Source: JAHELQ01 sp964491915 (GTDB lineage Bacteria; Acidobacteriota; Aminicenantia; UBA2199). From it: DNA of 64,000 nt. Within the stretch, counting starts at the first letter, position 1. Each line of letters starts with the position of its first letter. Positions 23,803-33,449 of this stretch are shown one piece after another. Location of the stretch: assembly GCA_964491915.1 (NCBI GenBank), contig CAZBHS010000001.1, positions 62,001 through 126,000 on the forward strand, given 5' to 3'. The notes below the pieces were generated by a model, which did not search any database, was not told the DNA's origin, and was given only the letters and a program-made list of their open reading frames with translations. A program made the position numbers and the translations under genes.

Positions 23803-25431
23803 ATGAGTCGAATGTCATGTTCATTGAGAGAACCCAAAAACGAACCGGTGTATTCGTATGCGCCTGGTTCGAATGAACGGGAATTAGTGATAAATGAGAT
23901 GGAGCGGATGGCGGGAGAGAAGATCGAGATCCCTCTCATCATCGGTGGAAAAGAGTTGAGGACCGGTAATACAGGCCTTGCGGTGATGCCTCATGATCAT
24001 AACCATGTATTGGCGAAGTATCACAAAGCCGGGGAAGTCGAGGTGCGGATGGCGGTTGAAGCGGCTCTGGCGGCGCATCACGATTGGGAAGCCATGCCCT
24101 GGATCGAGCGGGTGTCGATCGCCCGGCGGGCTGCGGAGTTGATTCATCACAAGTATCGATATATTCTGAATGCCGCCACCATGCTTAACCAGAGCAAAAC
24201 CGTCCATCAGGCGGAAATCGACGCCGCTTGCGAAGTGGCTGACTTTTTGAGGTTCAATTCTTTTTTCATGCACCTCATCTACGCCGAGCAGCCCTGTTCG
24301 TCTCCGGGAATCCTCAATCGCATGGAGTATCGCGCGTTGGAGGGATTCGTTTTCGCGGTGACCCCGTTCAATTTTACCTCAATCGCCGCCAACTTGCCCA
24401 CCGCCCCCGCGTTGATGGGGAATACAGTCCTCTGGAAACCAGCGTCAAGCTCCGTGTTTTCAGGATATTACCTGATGAAATTGTTTCAGGAAGCGGGATT
24501 CCCGGATGGAGTGATTAATTTCATCCCCGGTTCCGGCGCTGCGGTGGGGAATTTGGTGCTGCAAGAACCGATGTTGGCGGGGATTCATTTCACCGGATCC
24601 ACTGATGTGTTCCGGGGAATCTGGAGGAATATCGGAGAGAATATCGCGATGTACCGTTCGTATCCCCGTATTGTGGGGGAGACCGGCGGTAAGGATTTTG
24701 TGGTGGCCCATATGTCGGCGGACCCGCAGGAGACGGCGGTGGCTTTGGTGCGAGGAGCGTTCGAGTTTCAAGGGCAGAAATGTTCGGCGGTGTCGCGGGC
24801 CTATATCCCGCGGTCTTTGTGGCCGGAGATCAAGTCGTTGATGTTGGACATGTTGGCGGAGATCAAGATGGGATCGCCGCGGGATTTCAAGACTTTCATG
24901 AACGCGGTGATCGACGAAGCGGCGTTCGACCGTATCATGGACTATATTAAAACCGCTAAGGAATCCACCGATACAGACATCCTCTTCGGCGGAAACGGCG
25001 ACAAGAGCACCGGCTTCTTTATCGAGCCCACAGTGGTGCTCGCCAGGGATCCCTATTTCATCACCATGGAGGAAGAAATTTTCGGCCCGGTACTGACCAT
25101 CTATATTTATGACGACAACGAATTCGAGCAGACACTTCACCTATGCAACGAAACATCGCCCTATGCGTTGACCGGCGCTATCTTCGCCCATGACCGGCAG
25201 GCCATCATCAAGGCCTCCAAGATTCTGAGTTACGCGGCGGGAAACTTTTATATCAACGACAAGCCCACCGGAGCTGTGGTGGGGCAGCAACCCTTCGGAG
25301 GGGCGCGAGCTTCAGGCACAAACGATAAAGCCGGTTCCCATCTGAACCTTCACCGTTGGGCCATTCCCCGGGTAATCAAAGAAAACCTCTATCCCCCAAC
25401 AAATTTTCGTTACCCGTATATGGAGGATTGA
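23803..25431 (+). CDS. pruA: 1-pyrroline-5-carboxylate (glutamate semialdehyde) dehydrogenase
   Basis: Oxidises glutamate gamma-semialdehyde to glutamate with NAD+ in proline and arginine catabolism. The 542-residue length and sequence fit the ALDH4-type stand-alone enzyme. Motifs: VTPFNFTSIAANL, ETGGKDF with Glu293, GQKCSAVSR with catalytic Cys327, EEIFGPVLTIYIY, and QPFGGARASGTNDKAGS near the C-terminus. An AGGAGGAGAGG ribosome site sits before the ATG at 23803; the open frame extends upstream to 23710 but lacks a site there. Proline dehydrogenase (putA/prodh) is not adjacent. A probable terminator follows at 25473. Confidence 0.93.
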   Translation: MSRMSCSLREPKNEPVYSYAPGSNERELVINEMERMAGEKIEIPLIIGGKELRTGNTGLAVMPHDHNHVLAKYHKAGEVEVRMAVEAALAAHHDWEAMPWIERVSIARRAAELIHHKYRYILNAATMLNQSKTVHQAEIDAACEVADFLRFNSFFMHLIYAEQPCSSPGILNRMEYRALEGFVFAVTPFNFTSIAANLPTAPALMGNTVLWKPASSSVFSGYYLMKLFQEAGFPDGVINFIPGSGAAVGNLVLQEPMLAGIHFTGSTDVFRGIWRNIGENIAMYRSYPRIVGETGGKDFVVAHMSADPQETAVALVRGAFEFQGQKCSAVSRAYIPRSLWPEIKSLMLDMLAEIKMGSPRDFKTFMNAVIDEAAFDRIMDYIKTAKESTDTDILFGGNGDKSTGFFIEPTVVLARDPYFITMEEEIFGPVLTIYIYDDNEFEQTLHLCNETSPYALTGAIFAHDRQAIIKASKILSYAAGNFYINDKPTGAVVGQQPFGGARASGTNDKAGSHLNLHRWAIPRVIKENLYPPTNFRYPYMED

Positions 25432-25472
25432 CGTTTAGTTATCAGGCTGTTGCTGTACCGATACATGCCGCA

Positions 25473-25508
25473 ACCCTGTTCGACACCCCGACAGGGTCCC
25501 GGTTTTTT
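25473..25508 (+). terminator. Intrinsic terminator after pruA
   Basis: ACCCTGT (25473-25479) pairs with ACAGGGT (25491-25497) around a short loop, and a six-T run follows at 25503-25508. The stem has only seven clean pairs, so strength is moderate. Confidence 0.5.
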
Positions 25509-25600
25509 GTTGGCTATTTACGCCAATGGCAAATAATATAATTTTGTGGTATTATATCTTCTTAGGTTTGGATAATCTGCTTCAGGATCACAGAAATAAA

Positions 25601-26209
25601 ATGCCGCGAAAAAAAAAGAAATTACAATTGTTTGGCGAAGTGCAGGCGCCGCCGCGGAGTAAGTTTGTCGAAATCGACGGGGTGGGGCCGGTATTGTTGC
25701 AGCGGAGCAGCCGGGCGCGACGGTTGAATATCAGTATCAAACCATTCCACGGCGTGCGGGTGGCCATCCCTTCGGGCGTGTCGTTTCAGCGAGCCATTGA
25801 TTTCACCTATGAAAAGATCGAATGGATCAAGAAGCATCAAAAAGGTATGGAACGGGTGGAAGATGAACAATTGGCCTGGCGGGACGCCTTGCAGGAGATT
25901 GATATCGAAGAGGCGGCTCAAAAAATAATAACCCGTCTCAGGGAATTGGCCGATATCCATGGCTTCAAGTACAACCGGGTCACGATCCGCAATCAGAAGA
26001 CCCGCTGGGGAAGCTGTTCCTCCAAAAACAACCTCAATTTGAACATCAAGCTTTCTACACTACCGCTGGAATTAATGGATTATGTGATTCTGCATGAATT
26101 GGTGCATACGAAAATCAAGAATCACAGCCCCCAATTCTGGCGGGAATTGGACAAATATGTGGGCAACGCAAAAGCCATACGCAAACAATTGAATGAATTC
26201 AAGATTTGA
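25601..26209 (+). CDS. YgjP-like (SprT-related) zinc metallopeptidase
   Basis: A 202-residue cytoplasmic protein of the YgjP/DUF45 family. Diagnostic features: SSRARRLNISIKPFHGVRVAIPSGVS at the start of the domain, RWGSCSSKNNLNLNIKL, and HELVHTKIKNHSPQFW, the HExxH zinc site with a third His/trailing motif. The biological substrate of the family is not firmly known. An in-frame ATG at 25526 would add 25 residues of hydrophobic, poorly conserved sequence. I chose 25601, just before a polylysine stretch (MPRKKKKLQLF), though its ribosome site is weak. The next gene begins 45 bases downstream with its own ribosome site. Confidence 0.85.
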   Translation: MPRKKKKLQLFGEVQAPPRSKFVEIDGVGPVLLQRSSRARRLNISIKPFHGVRVAIPSGVSFQRAIDFTYEKIEWIKKHQKGMERVEDEQLAWRDALQEIDIEEAAQKIITRLRELADIHGFKYNRVTIRNQKTRWGSCSSKNNLNLNIKLSTLPLELMDYVILHELVHTKIKNHSPQFWRELDKYVGNAKAIRKQLNEFKI

Positions 26210-26254
26210 TATACTCTTTTTAGAGTCGAAGAATATGAGAAAGAGGAGAAACAC

Positions 26255-26533
26255 ATGGAATGGAGAGCCAGTCATATTTTAGTCAAAGACCGTAGTCTCG
26301 CCGAGCATATACTCAAGCAATTGAAAGGGGGCGGCAATTTTTCCGCTCTGGCCAAGGAGCATTCTATTTGCCCCAGTAAAAGCAAGGGCGGCGATCTCGG
26401 TTGGTTCGGCGAAGGCAAAATGGTCCGGGAATTTGAAACCGCTGTGAAGAAGATGTCGAGCGGTAGCGTCAAAGGTCCGGTTCGCACCCAATTCGGGATT
26501 CACATCATCAAAAAAACCGGCCAAAAAGATTAG
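26255..26533 (+). CDS. Small parvulin-type peptidyl-prolyl isomerase
   Basis: A 92-residue stand-alone parvulin domain (PpiC/Par10 type) that catalyses cis-trans isomerisation of X-Pro bonds. It has WRASHILVKDRSLAEHIL, FSALAKEHSICPSKSKGGDLGWFGEGKMVREFE and GPVRTQFGIHIIKK, the full set of family motifs including both histidines. There is no signal peptide, so it is cytoplasmic. GAGGAG precedes the ATG. The size matches E. coli PpiC. Confidence 0.93.
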   Translation: MEWRASHILVKDRSLAEHILKQLKGGGNFSALAKEHSICPSKSKGGDLGWFGEGKMVREFETAVKKMSSGSVKGPVRTQFGIHIIKKTGQKD

Positions 26534-26546
26534 GGACAAGTCGGAA

Positions 26547-27101
26547 TTATTTCGGCATTCTAAAGAGGACGGCGCGACTCATGCGCACTCTGGGGATGGC
26601 TTTGGGAAAGAAGCCTGCTTGCCGTGTAAAGTTTAACATTTCATCGAAGTCTTCATCGGACACATGAATTTTTGGTTCCACCAACAGAAATGATCCTCCG
26701 GGTTTGACGATTTCCCCCAATTCTTCCAGGAGAGCTTGAGGATGCGGATGTTCGTGCACCATATAAAAGGCCAGTGCAAAATCTACTTGCTCTTCGATAG
26801 CGATTCTGTTTTTCTGGCAGGTGTGGAAACTCATCTGCTGCAAAACTTTTTTCTTCCTGGCGTACCGTTTGGTGTATTCCAGCATTTCCGGTTGAAGATC
26901 CGCTGCGATGACCCGTCCTCCGGGTCCGACCAATTTGGCCATGGCGACGGAAAAATGTCCGGGGCCGCAGCCTACGTCGAGAACGGTTTGGCCTTCACTG
27001 ATGAAGGGCTGTAAAATTTTTACCGGCGGGTGGATGAGGCGCCGGACAATGTTGTTCAATGCATATGCGTGACTGGCGGGACAAACGTGGGTGTGTTCCA
27101 T
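26547..27101 (-). CDS. Class I SAM-dependent methyltransferase
   Basis: A 184-residue Rossmann-fold methyltransferase. The SAM-binding motif I is VLDVGCGPGHFSVAMA near residues 42-57, followed by the acidic loop VIAADLQPEML and a post-motif region ALAFYMVHEHPHPQALLEEL. A cysteine/histidine-rich N-terminus (MEHTHVCPASHA) resembles SAM methyltransferases acting on small molecules or metals, but the substrate cannot be read. AAGGAAAC precedes the ATG. It is convergent with the parvulin gene (13-base gap). Confidence 0.85.
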   Translation of the reverse strand: MEHTHVCPASHAYALNNIVRRLIHPPVKILQPFISEGQTVLDVGCGPGHFSVAMAKLVGPGGRVIAADLQPEMLEYTKRYARKKKVLQQMSFHTCQKNRIAIEEQVDFALAFYMVHEHPHPQALLEELGEIVKPGGSFLLVEPKIHVSDEDFDEMLNFTRQAGFFPKAIPRVRMSRAVLFRMPK

Positions 27102-27181
27102 GATTGTTTCCTTATGTTGAAAGAACTATGAAAGGCAACCCAAAGTATACCGCACCCAAGACCGTTTGTCCACTGGTTACA

Positions 27182-27343
27182 CTACTGTTTGTTAATCTCT
27201 ATGGGAGGGGGGGGTGGGCAGGTGCAAGAAAAAGCTCCTCCGGTTTTGGGGATGACCTGGATTCCGCCATTCAACTGTTTCATCTCCGAACCTTCGAGCT
27301 TAGAAATAGTGACTTTGTTGAGATTGAGTTTTTTTGTCTTCAT
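27182..27343 (-). CDS. Second class I lanthipeptide-type precursor peptide
   Basis: A 53-residue peptide. Its leader (KKLNLNKVTISKLEGSEM...NGG, residues 4-27) is closely related to that of the precursor at 13765, sharing the K-VTIS-L core and a GG end. The core after Gly27 is short: IQVIPKTGGAFS, then Cys40-Thr41-Cys42, five prolines and a charged tail. Only two cysteines and two Ser/Thr (T34, S39) precede or flank them, so at most two rings could form. A second GG at 35-36 could be an alternative cleavage site. The start at 27343 has AAAGGAG upstream. It is 11 kb from the LanC gene and could be a substrate of modification enzymes elsewhere. Confidence 0.72.
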   Translation of the reverse strand: MKTKKLNLNKVTISKLEGSEMKQLNGGIQVIPKTGGAFSCTCPPPPPIEINKQ

Positions 27344-27538
27344 ATCTGAAATTCTCCTTTTCGTTTGTAGACATTTTGTTTCATTATTAAAAAAATTATA
27401 TCTTTGGGGATGGGTGAAAGTCAAGAGAATTTAACGTTTTGTTCAAAAAGGTTGAAATCGGACCCTGGCCTTGCAAAAGGGTGAGGAGTTGTGTACAATG
27501 GTGGGGAACTTTCCGAAGGGGAAGATGGAGATGTGGAC

Positions 27539-28927
27539 ATGAACGATTTTTCGATTCATCCACCGGCTTATTTCTTGATTGTTTTTTTAGTATTTGGAGT
27601 ATTTGGGGGACAGGTACTGATTGGACAGGATGTCGAGGAATACCAGCCGGTGAAGTTTTCACTCAAAGAGGCGCAGGAGTTCGCGGTCAAGCACAGCATG
27701 CAAACAAAGAACGCGCGCCTCGACGTCAAAATCGCCCGTAAGAAGATTTGGGAAACAGCGGCGGATGGATTGCCGCAAATCAATGGAACTATCGCCTATC
27801 AGAATTTTCTGAAATTACCCACCACTCTGGTGCCGGCGCAAATATTCGATCCCAATGCGCCGCCCGGGAGTTTTATCGAACTGAAATTCGGCACCCAGCA
27901 TAGCGCCACTGTCGATCTAACCGCCACTCAGTTAATCTTCCGCGGTTCTTATCTTGTGGGCTTGCAGGCTTCGAGAGTCTACCGCCGCTTCATGGAGGAG
28001 AATCTCGAAAAATCGGAGATATTGGTCAAAGAACTTGTATCGCAAACCTATTATCTGATTTTATTGACGGAACGCACCCGGGAGATCCTGTCCACCAGTC
28101 TTGGGAACTTGAAGCGAACGCTCTACGAGACCGGTGAACTCTACAAAGCGGGCTTTGCCGAAGAGACCGATGTCCAACAATTGCAATTGTCGGTGAATGA
28201 TCTGGAGACCCAGGTCAAGACTCTGGGGACGCAAATTCGCATCAGTTACAAATTGCTCCGTTATCAAATGGGAATGGATAACAATGAGGTCATTGTTTTG
28301 ACCGATAGCCTGGATGATATTCTGAAACGAATCGACCCGAAGGATTTATCGGTCCGCCAGTTGGAGCTCGAGCTTCACATCGACTTCAGAATGGCTAAAA
28401 CCCAGGAGCAGGGGGCGATGCTGACATGGAAGAACGAGAGGGCCGCGTATCTACCGTCCGTTTCCATGTTTTTTACCCATTCCCTCACCGCCCAACGGGA
28501 AGAATTCAACTTTTTCAAGAATTCCGGCGAGAGTTGGTTCAAATCCACAGTCCTGGGATTGAATCTCAATGTTCCGATCTGGAGTAGCGGAATGCGGAAA
28601 GCGAAAGTGGCGCAGGCGAAGCTGGAGCTGGAAAAGGCCAGAAATACCAAAGCGTATGTGGCCGAAGGGTTGGAACTTGGCTTGATGCAGGCCCGGTCGG
28701 ATTTTCTCGATGCCCTGGATAAAAAAGACAACAACGAAGGCAATGTCCAGTTGGCCAAAATAATATATGATAAAACATTGGTGAAATTTAGAGAGGGCAC
28801 CGCCACCAGCCTGGAATTGACGCAGACCTACAACCAGTATCTGGCGGCGGAATCCAATTACACCGGCTCTGTGGTGGAATTGTTGAACGCCAAAATCCAA
28901 TTGGATAAGGCGTTAAATCTTTTATAA
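27539..28927 (+). CDS. TolC-family outer-membrane efflux channel
   Basis: Outer-membrane component of a tripartite pump. The 462-residue protein has a signal sequence (residues 8-30) and two TolC repeats of long amphipathic helices: FSLKEAQEFAVKHSMQTKNARLDVKIARKK near the start of the mature part, and later WSSGMRKAKVAQAKLELEKARN. The closing motif SLELTQTYNQYLAAESNYTGSVVELLNAKIQLDKAL is typical of the family's last helix. The ATG at 27539 is preceded by GGAG. It is the first gene of a four-gene operon with the adaptor, the RND pump and a CIA30 protein. Confidence 0.9.
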   Translation: MNDFSIHPPAYFLIVFLVFGVFGGQVLIGQDVEEYQPVKFSLKEAQEFAVKHSMQTKNARLDVKIARKKIWETAADGLPQINGTIAYQNFLKLPTTLVPAQIFDPNAPPGSFIELKFGTQHSATVDLTATQLIFRGSYLVGLQASRVYRRFMEENLEKSEILVKELVSQTYYLILLTERTREILSTSLGNLKRTLYETGELYKAGFAEETDVQQLQLSVNDLETQVKTLGTQIRISYKLLRYQMGMDNNEVIVLTDSLDDILKRIDPKDLSVRQLELELHIDFRMAKTQEQGAMLTWKNERAAYLPSVSMFFTHSLTAQREEFNFFKNSGESWFKSTVLGLNLNVPIWSSGMRKAKVAQAKLELEKARNTKAYVAEGLELGLMQARSDFLDALDKKDNNEGNVQLAKIIYDKTLVKFREGTATSLELTQTYNQYLAAESNYTGSVVELLNAKIQLDKALNLL

Positions 28928-28945
28928 TATAGTGGAGGTAATGGA

Positions 28946-30040
28946 ATGTGGACTATTAAAATAAATCGTTATCCCGCGCTTCTGGTTGCGGCGGCGCTAA
29001 TTTTATTTGGAACTTTTTATTGCGGACCTCCGCCGGAGAAAGCGCAAGAGCCGGCGAAAACTCCTGGGGGCGCAGGCGTGTTGGTATCGGTAAAAGATTT
29101 ACAATACGAACAATTCGAACATTTCTTCTTGGCCAACGGTTCTGTGGAAGCTGTGACCGAAGCCTACATCTCGCCGGAGATCAATGGACAGGTGAAACAA
29201 ATTCATGTGGAAGAGGGGGATATGGCGCCGAAAGGTACGATTCTGGTGACCCTCAATTCCAGTGTGATCGAGAGCAGTATGGCGGAGGTGGAGACGGATC
29301 TCCAACTGGCTACTATTATTTATGAGAAGCGGAAGGGGCTCTGGGAGAAGAAGATCGGTTCGGAGGTTCAATTCCTGGAATCCAAAACCAATAAAGAGTC
29401 GCTGGAGAACAAGCTCAAAACCCTCAAAGCCCAGAAAGCGATGACACGAATCCGGGCGCCCATCGAGGGCATCGTGGACCAGTTGCCGCTCAAAGAGGGC
29501 GAACTGGCGGCGCCGGGTCAATTGGTGGTGCACATGATTTGTTTGGATAACGTGTATGTCAATGTCGATATTTCGGAAGCGTATGTGGCCAAGATCCAAA
29601 AAGGGGATCCTGTTATCGTGAGTTTTCCCGCCTACCCAGAATTGGAGATCGCCACAACGGTCCATTATGTGGGCAATGTGATCAAAGCGGAGAACCGCAC
29701 CTTCAAAGTGCAATTGCTCCTGGACAACCGGGACCAGCGTCTCAAACCAAACATGATCGCGGTCATCACGTTGAAGGATCTGTCGGTGGAGCAGGCCCTT
29801 ATCGTCCCCTCCATTATCATCAAGAACGATATCAAGGGAGCTTATTTATATGTGACCGGCGACAAAGACGGCGTGCCGGTGGCGAAAAAAACGTATATCA
29901 CTCCAGGAATGTCGGAAGGTAGCCTCACTATGGTGACAGAGGGCCTCGAACCGGGGCAACAGGTCATTGTCGAAGGCTACAATCTGGTGAAAAACGGCAT
30001 GAAGATAAGGATGAAGAGCAATGACGGAAAAACAGGATAA
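28946..30040 (+). CDS. RND efflux periplasmic adaptor (membrane fusion protein)
   Basis: Links the RND pump to the TolC channel. The 364 residues begin with a lipoprotein-type signal ending in GTFYC (Cys26), so the adaptor is probably inner-membrane anchored by lipid. The lipoyl-like half-motifs (PEINGQVKQIHVEEGDMAPKGTILVTLNSS and IRAPIEGIVDQLPLKEGELAAPGQLV) flank a short helical hairpin. A beta-barrel and a membrane-proximal domain follow. A GGAGG ribosome site precedes the ATG, and the stop overlaps the RND gene by 20 bases. Confidence 0.92.
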   Translation: MWTIKINRYPALLVAAALILFGTFYCGPPPEKAQEPAKTPGGAGVLVSVKDLQYEQFEHFFLANGSVEAVTEAYISPEINGQVKQIHVEEGDMAPKGTILVTLNSSVIESSMAEVETDLQLATIIYEKRKGLWEKKIGSEVQFLESKTNKESLENKLKTLKAQKAMTRIRAPIEGIVDQLPLKEGELAAPGQLVVHMICLDNVYVNVDISEAYVAKIQKGDPVIVSFPAYPELEIATTVHYVGNVIKAENRTFKVQLLLDNRDQRLKPNMIAVITLKDLSVEQALIVPSIIIKNDIKGAYLYVTGDKDGVPVAKKTYITPGMSEGSLTMVTEGLEPGQQVIVEGYNLVKNGMKIRMKSNDGKTG

Positions 30041-33000
30041 ACCGGCGATCAAAAGGGAGTTCAAACCCACCACTATATCTCTGCAAAACAAGAGTACGGT
30101 CTTCTTGATCATTGTGCTGCTGGCGTTGTTCGGATTGATATCCTACCAAACCATGCCTATGGAATTATTTCCGGAAATCAATTTGCCAAATGTGTTTGTC
30201 CAAACCGTCTATCCCGGCAATCCACCGGTGGATATCGAGAATCTCATCACCCGGCCGCTGGAGAAGGAGATTCAATCGGTCAACGGCATCAAGGAGTTGC
30301 GGTCCGTATCGAGCCAGGATACGTCGTTCATTTTTGTGGAATTCAATACCAATGTGGAGATAGCCGTTGCTTTGCGGGACGTGAAAGACGCTGTTGACAA
30401 GGCCCGCGGCGAATTGCCGGCGGATCTCGAGACCGAGCCCATGGTCATGGATTTTGATGTCAACGAGTTTCCCATCGTGAACATCAATCTCTCCGGCGAT
30501 TATAGTCTCGAAGAGTTGAAAGACTACGCCGAGTACCTGGAAGACGAGATCGAGGGGATTCCCGAAATTTCGAAAGTGGAAATCAAGGGGCTCAACGAGA
30601 GGGAAATCCAGGTGAACGTTGATCAATACAAGCTGGACGCCTTCCAGTTGAGCTTCGGCGACATCGAACAAGCGATTATAAACGAGAATATCTCGATTTC
30701 CGGCGGCGATTTGAAGTTAGGGGAAACCACCCGCTCTATCCGCACCATTGGGGAATTCACCGGCATCGAAGAGATCGCCAATGTGATCGTAAAGTATGAA
30801 AAAGGCGATATCGTCTACCTGAAAGATGTAGCGGAGGTGGTGGACGGGTACGAGGAGCCCTTGAGCTTCGCCCGGCTGGATCGTGAACCGGTTGTCTCTA
30901 TTCAGGTGATCAAAAAAAGTGGCGAAAATTTGCTCAGCGCCACCGATCAGATCTTCGGATTGTTGGACACAGCGCGAAAGAGCGGCCGCATCCCGGAAAA
31001 CCTCAAGATTTCCATCTCCAACGACCAATCTGAAAATGTCCGTATGATGGTCGGCAACCTGGAAAACAGCATTATCATGGGGATGATTCTGGTGGTGCTG
31101 GTGCTGTTCTTTTTCCTGGGGCTGAGAAACGGCCTGTTTGTTGGCTTCGCTATTCCTATGTCCATGCTGACAACGTTCGTGGTGTTGGGAGTGCGGGGTT
31201 CGTCCATCAATATGATGGTGCTCTTCGCCTTGGTGTTGGCGTTGGGCATGTTGGTGGACAACGCCATAGTGGTGGTGGAGAATATCTACCGCTTCCATAG
31301 TCAGGGGATTTCCCTCTTCAAAGCCTCGTGTCGCGCGGTGGGGGAGATCGCCATTCCGATTATCGCGTCCACAGCCACCACATTGGCGGCGTTTCTGCCG
31401 TTGGCGTTTTGGGGTGGTATTATGGGCGATTTTATGAAGCATTTGCCCATCACCTTGATTATTGTTCTCACCTCGTCGTTGTTTGTGGCGTTGATTTTGA
31501 TTCCGGTTCTCACCGCCACGTTCATGAAGCGAGCCGCGGAGCGACCGAAACCAAGATTAAAGCGATTGCTGCGAAGGATCGGTTTGATGGCGGGGGGAGC
31601 GTTGGCGTTTTACGCAATCGGATTTCCTGCTTTAGGCAGCGTTTTGGTTATATTTTCGCTTTTGGTGGCGTTGCATAACCTGTTTTTAGCCCGCTGGGCC
31701 GCATGGTTTCAAGAGGTGTTTCTTCTGCGGTTGGAAGAATGGTATTTAAATTCCCTTACCTATATTTTAAAGGGGAAGCGGCCTATCTGGGTGTTGGTGA
31801 TCACCTTTGGTTTGCTGATTTTTGTGATGGTCTTATTCCAATTGCGGCAGCCGCGGGTGGAATTGTTCCCGGTGAACGAACCGTCCTACGTCAATGTGAT
31901 GGTGGACCTACCCATAGGTTCCGACATCACCGCCACCAATCAATTTATGAAGGATGTGGAAAACCGCGTATTCGACGTCATCGGCGAAGATATCAAAATC
32001 GTCAAATCCGTGTTGACCACCATCGGGCAGGGGGTGGCGGGGGAGAACGAGACACCCATTGGCACGACGCCGCAAAAGGGGATGAGCACGATTACCTTCA
32101 AAGATTACCAATACCGGGAAGGGATTGTCACCTCGGATATCATGAAACGTATTTCCAGGGCGTTGGTGGGCAAGTTCCCGGGGATTCAGATTTCGGTGCA
32201 GAAAAGCATGATGGGCCCCCCTACCGGAAAACCCATCAATATCGAGCTCAGCGGGGAGGACTTTGAGCGCTTGCTATCCTTGACCGCCGATATTCAGCAA
32301 TATATCGAAGAGGCTGACATTCCGGGCATCGAAGGTTTGAAGCTCGATCTGGATGTAGGCAAGCCCGAGCTTCTCATTATGATCGACCGGGACAAAGCAC
32401 GCCGTTTCGGTTTGTCCACAGCCCGAATCGCCGGCACCATCCGCACCGCGTTGTTCGGAAAACGGGTCTCGGATTACAAAGAGGGGGAAGATGAGTATCC
32501 GATTCATTTGCGCCTGGACGCAAAATACCGGCACAATGTGTCGGCCCTTCTGAATCAGAGGATAACATTTCGTAGCCCATCGTCCGGTAAGATGATGCAA
32601 GTCCCGATTTCGGCGGTGGCGAGTTTTGATTACAGCTCTACTTATGGGGCGGTGCGGCGCATCGATCTCAAACGGGTGGTCACCCTCTATTCCAATGTTA
32701 TCGAGGGCTTCAACGCCGCCAGCATCAATTTGAAATTGAAGGCGTTGATGGGCAATTATGCTATGCCGGAGGGATTCGAGTACCGCTTCACCGGCGAACA
32801 GGAGGAGCAAGAGGAGACCAGTTTGTTTTTGGCGCAGGCATTGTTGATCGCGCTGGCGTTGATTTTGGTGATTCTGGTAACCCAGTTCAACTCTATCGCC
32901 AAACCGTTGATTATCATGGCCAGTGTGTTTTTCTCAACCATCGGCGTCATCGGCGGTTTGGCCGCTTTTAGAATGGATTTTGTCATCATCATGACGGGGA

Positions 33001-33449
33001 TCGGTATCATCTCGTTGGCGGGAATTGTGGTGAACAACGCCATTGTGTTGATAGACTATATCGATTTACTCAAGAACGGCAAGCGCAGCGAGAAAGGAAT
33101 CCGCCCCGGCGGTCCGTTGCCTATCGACGACTCTGTGCAGTGTATCATCCAGGGAGGGCGAACCAGGCTTCGACCGGTGCTGCTGACGGCTGTCACCACG
33201 ATTCTCGGACTCCTGCCCATGGCGTCGGGGATGAATATCAATTTTGCGTCGCTTCTTAGCCGTTGGGACCCGCAACTCTACTTCGGCGGCGACAACGCGT
33301 TGTTCTGGGGGCCGATGGCATGGTCGGTGATTTTTGGTTTGACCTTCGCAACATTTCTCACGCTTCTTGTGGTTCCCGCCATGTACTTGCTGGGCAACCG
33401 CGTGAAACTGGCCTTTATCCAGCGCTTCAAAGGAGAGGAAAATGGTTGA
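30021..33449 (+). CDS. RND-family efflux transporter
   Basis: A 1142-residue AcrB/MdtB-type proton-coupled exporter in the inner membrane. Signatures: PMELFPEINLPNVFVQTVYPG after TM1, the LALGMLVDNAIVVVENIYR stretch carrying the Asp of the proton relay, AFLPLAFWGGIMGDFMK, and the second-half ISLAGIVVNNAIVLIDYID. Large periplasmic loops lie between TM1-TM2 and TM7-TM8. A hydrophobic insertion around residues 510-560 between the halves makes it longer than AcrB (1049). The first half carries the two aspartates of the motif but only one is fully conserved in position, as in many non-proteobacterial members. Substrate not predictable. Confidence 0.92.
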   Translation: MTEKQDKPAIKREFKPTTISLQNKSTVFLIIVLLALFGLISYQTMPMELFPEINLPNVFVQTVYPGNPPVDIENLITRPLEKEIQSVNGIKELRSVSSQDTSFIFVEFNTNVEIAVALRDVKDAVDKARGELPADLETEPMVMDFDVNEFPIVNINLSGDYSLEELKDYAEYLEDEIEGIPEISKVEIKGLNEREIQVNVDQYKLDAFQLSFGDIEQAIINENISISGGDLKLGETTRSIRTIGEFTGIEEIANVIVKYEKGDIVYLKDVAEVVDGYEEPLSFARLDREPVVSIQVIKKSGENLLSATDQIFGLLDTARKSGRIPENLKISISNDQSENVRMMVGNLENSIIMGMILVVLVLFFFLGLRNGLFVGFAIPMSMLTTFVVLGVRGSSINMMVLFALVLALGMLVDNAIVVVENIYRFHSQGISLFKASCRAVGEIAIPIIASTATTLAAFLPLAFWGGIMGDFMKHLPITLIIVLTSSLFVALILIPVLTATFMKRAAERPKPRLKRLLRRIGLMAGGALAFYAIGFPALGSVLVIFSLLVALHNLFLARWAAWFQEVFLLRLEEWYLNSLTYILKGKRPIWVLVITFGLLIFVMVLFQLRQPRVELFPVNEPSYVNVMVDLPIGSDITATNQFMKDVENRVFDVIGEDIKIVKSVLTTIGQGVAGENETPIGTTPQKGMSTITFKDYQYREGIVTSDIMKRISRALVGKFPGIQISVQKSMMGPPTGKPINIELSGEDFERLLSLTADIQQYIEEADIPGIEGLKLDLDVGKPELLIMIDRDKARRFGLSTARIAGTIRTALFGKRVSDYKEGEDEYPIHLRLDAKYRHNVSALLNQRITFRSPSSGKMMQVPISAVASFDYSSTYGAVRRIDLKRVVTLYSNVIEGFNAASINLKLKALMGNYAMPEGFEYRFTGEQEEQEETSLFLAQALLIALALILVILVTQFNSIAKPLIIMASVFFSTIGVIGGLAAFRMDFVIIMTGIGIISLAGIVVNNAIVLIDYIDLLKNGKRSEKGIRPGGPLPIDDSVQCIIQGGRTRLRPVLLTAVTTILGLLPMASGMNINFASLLSRWDPQLYFGGDNALFWGPMAWSVIFGLTFATFLTLLVVPAMYLLGNRVKLAFIQRFKGEENG

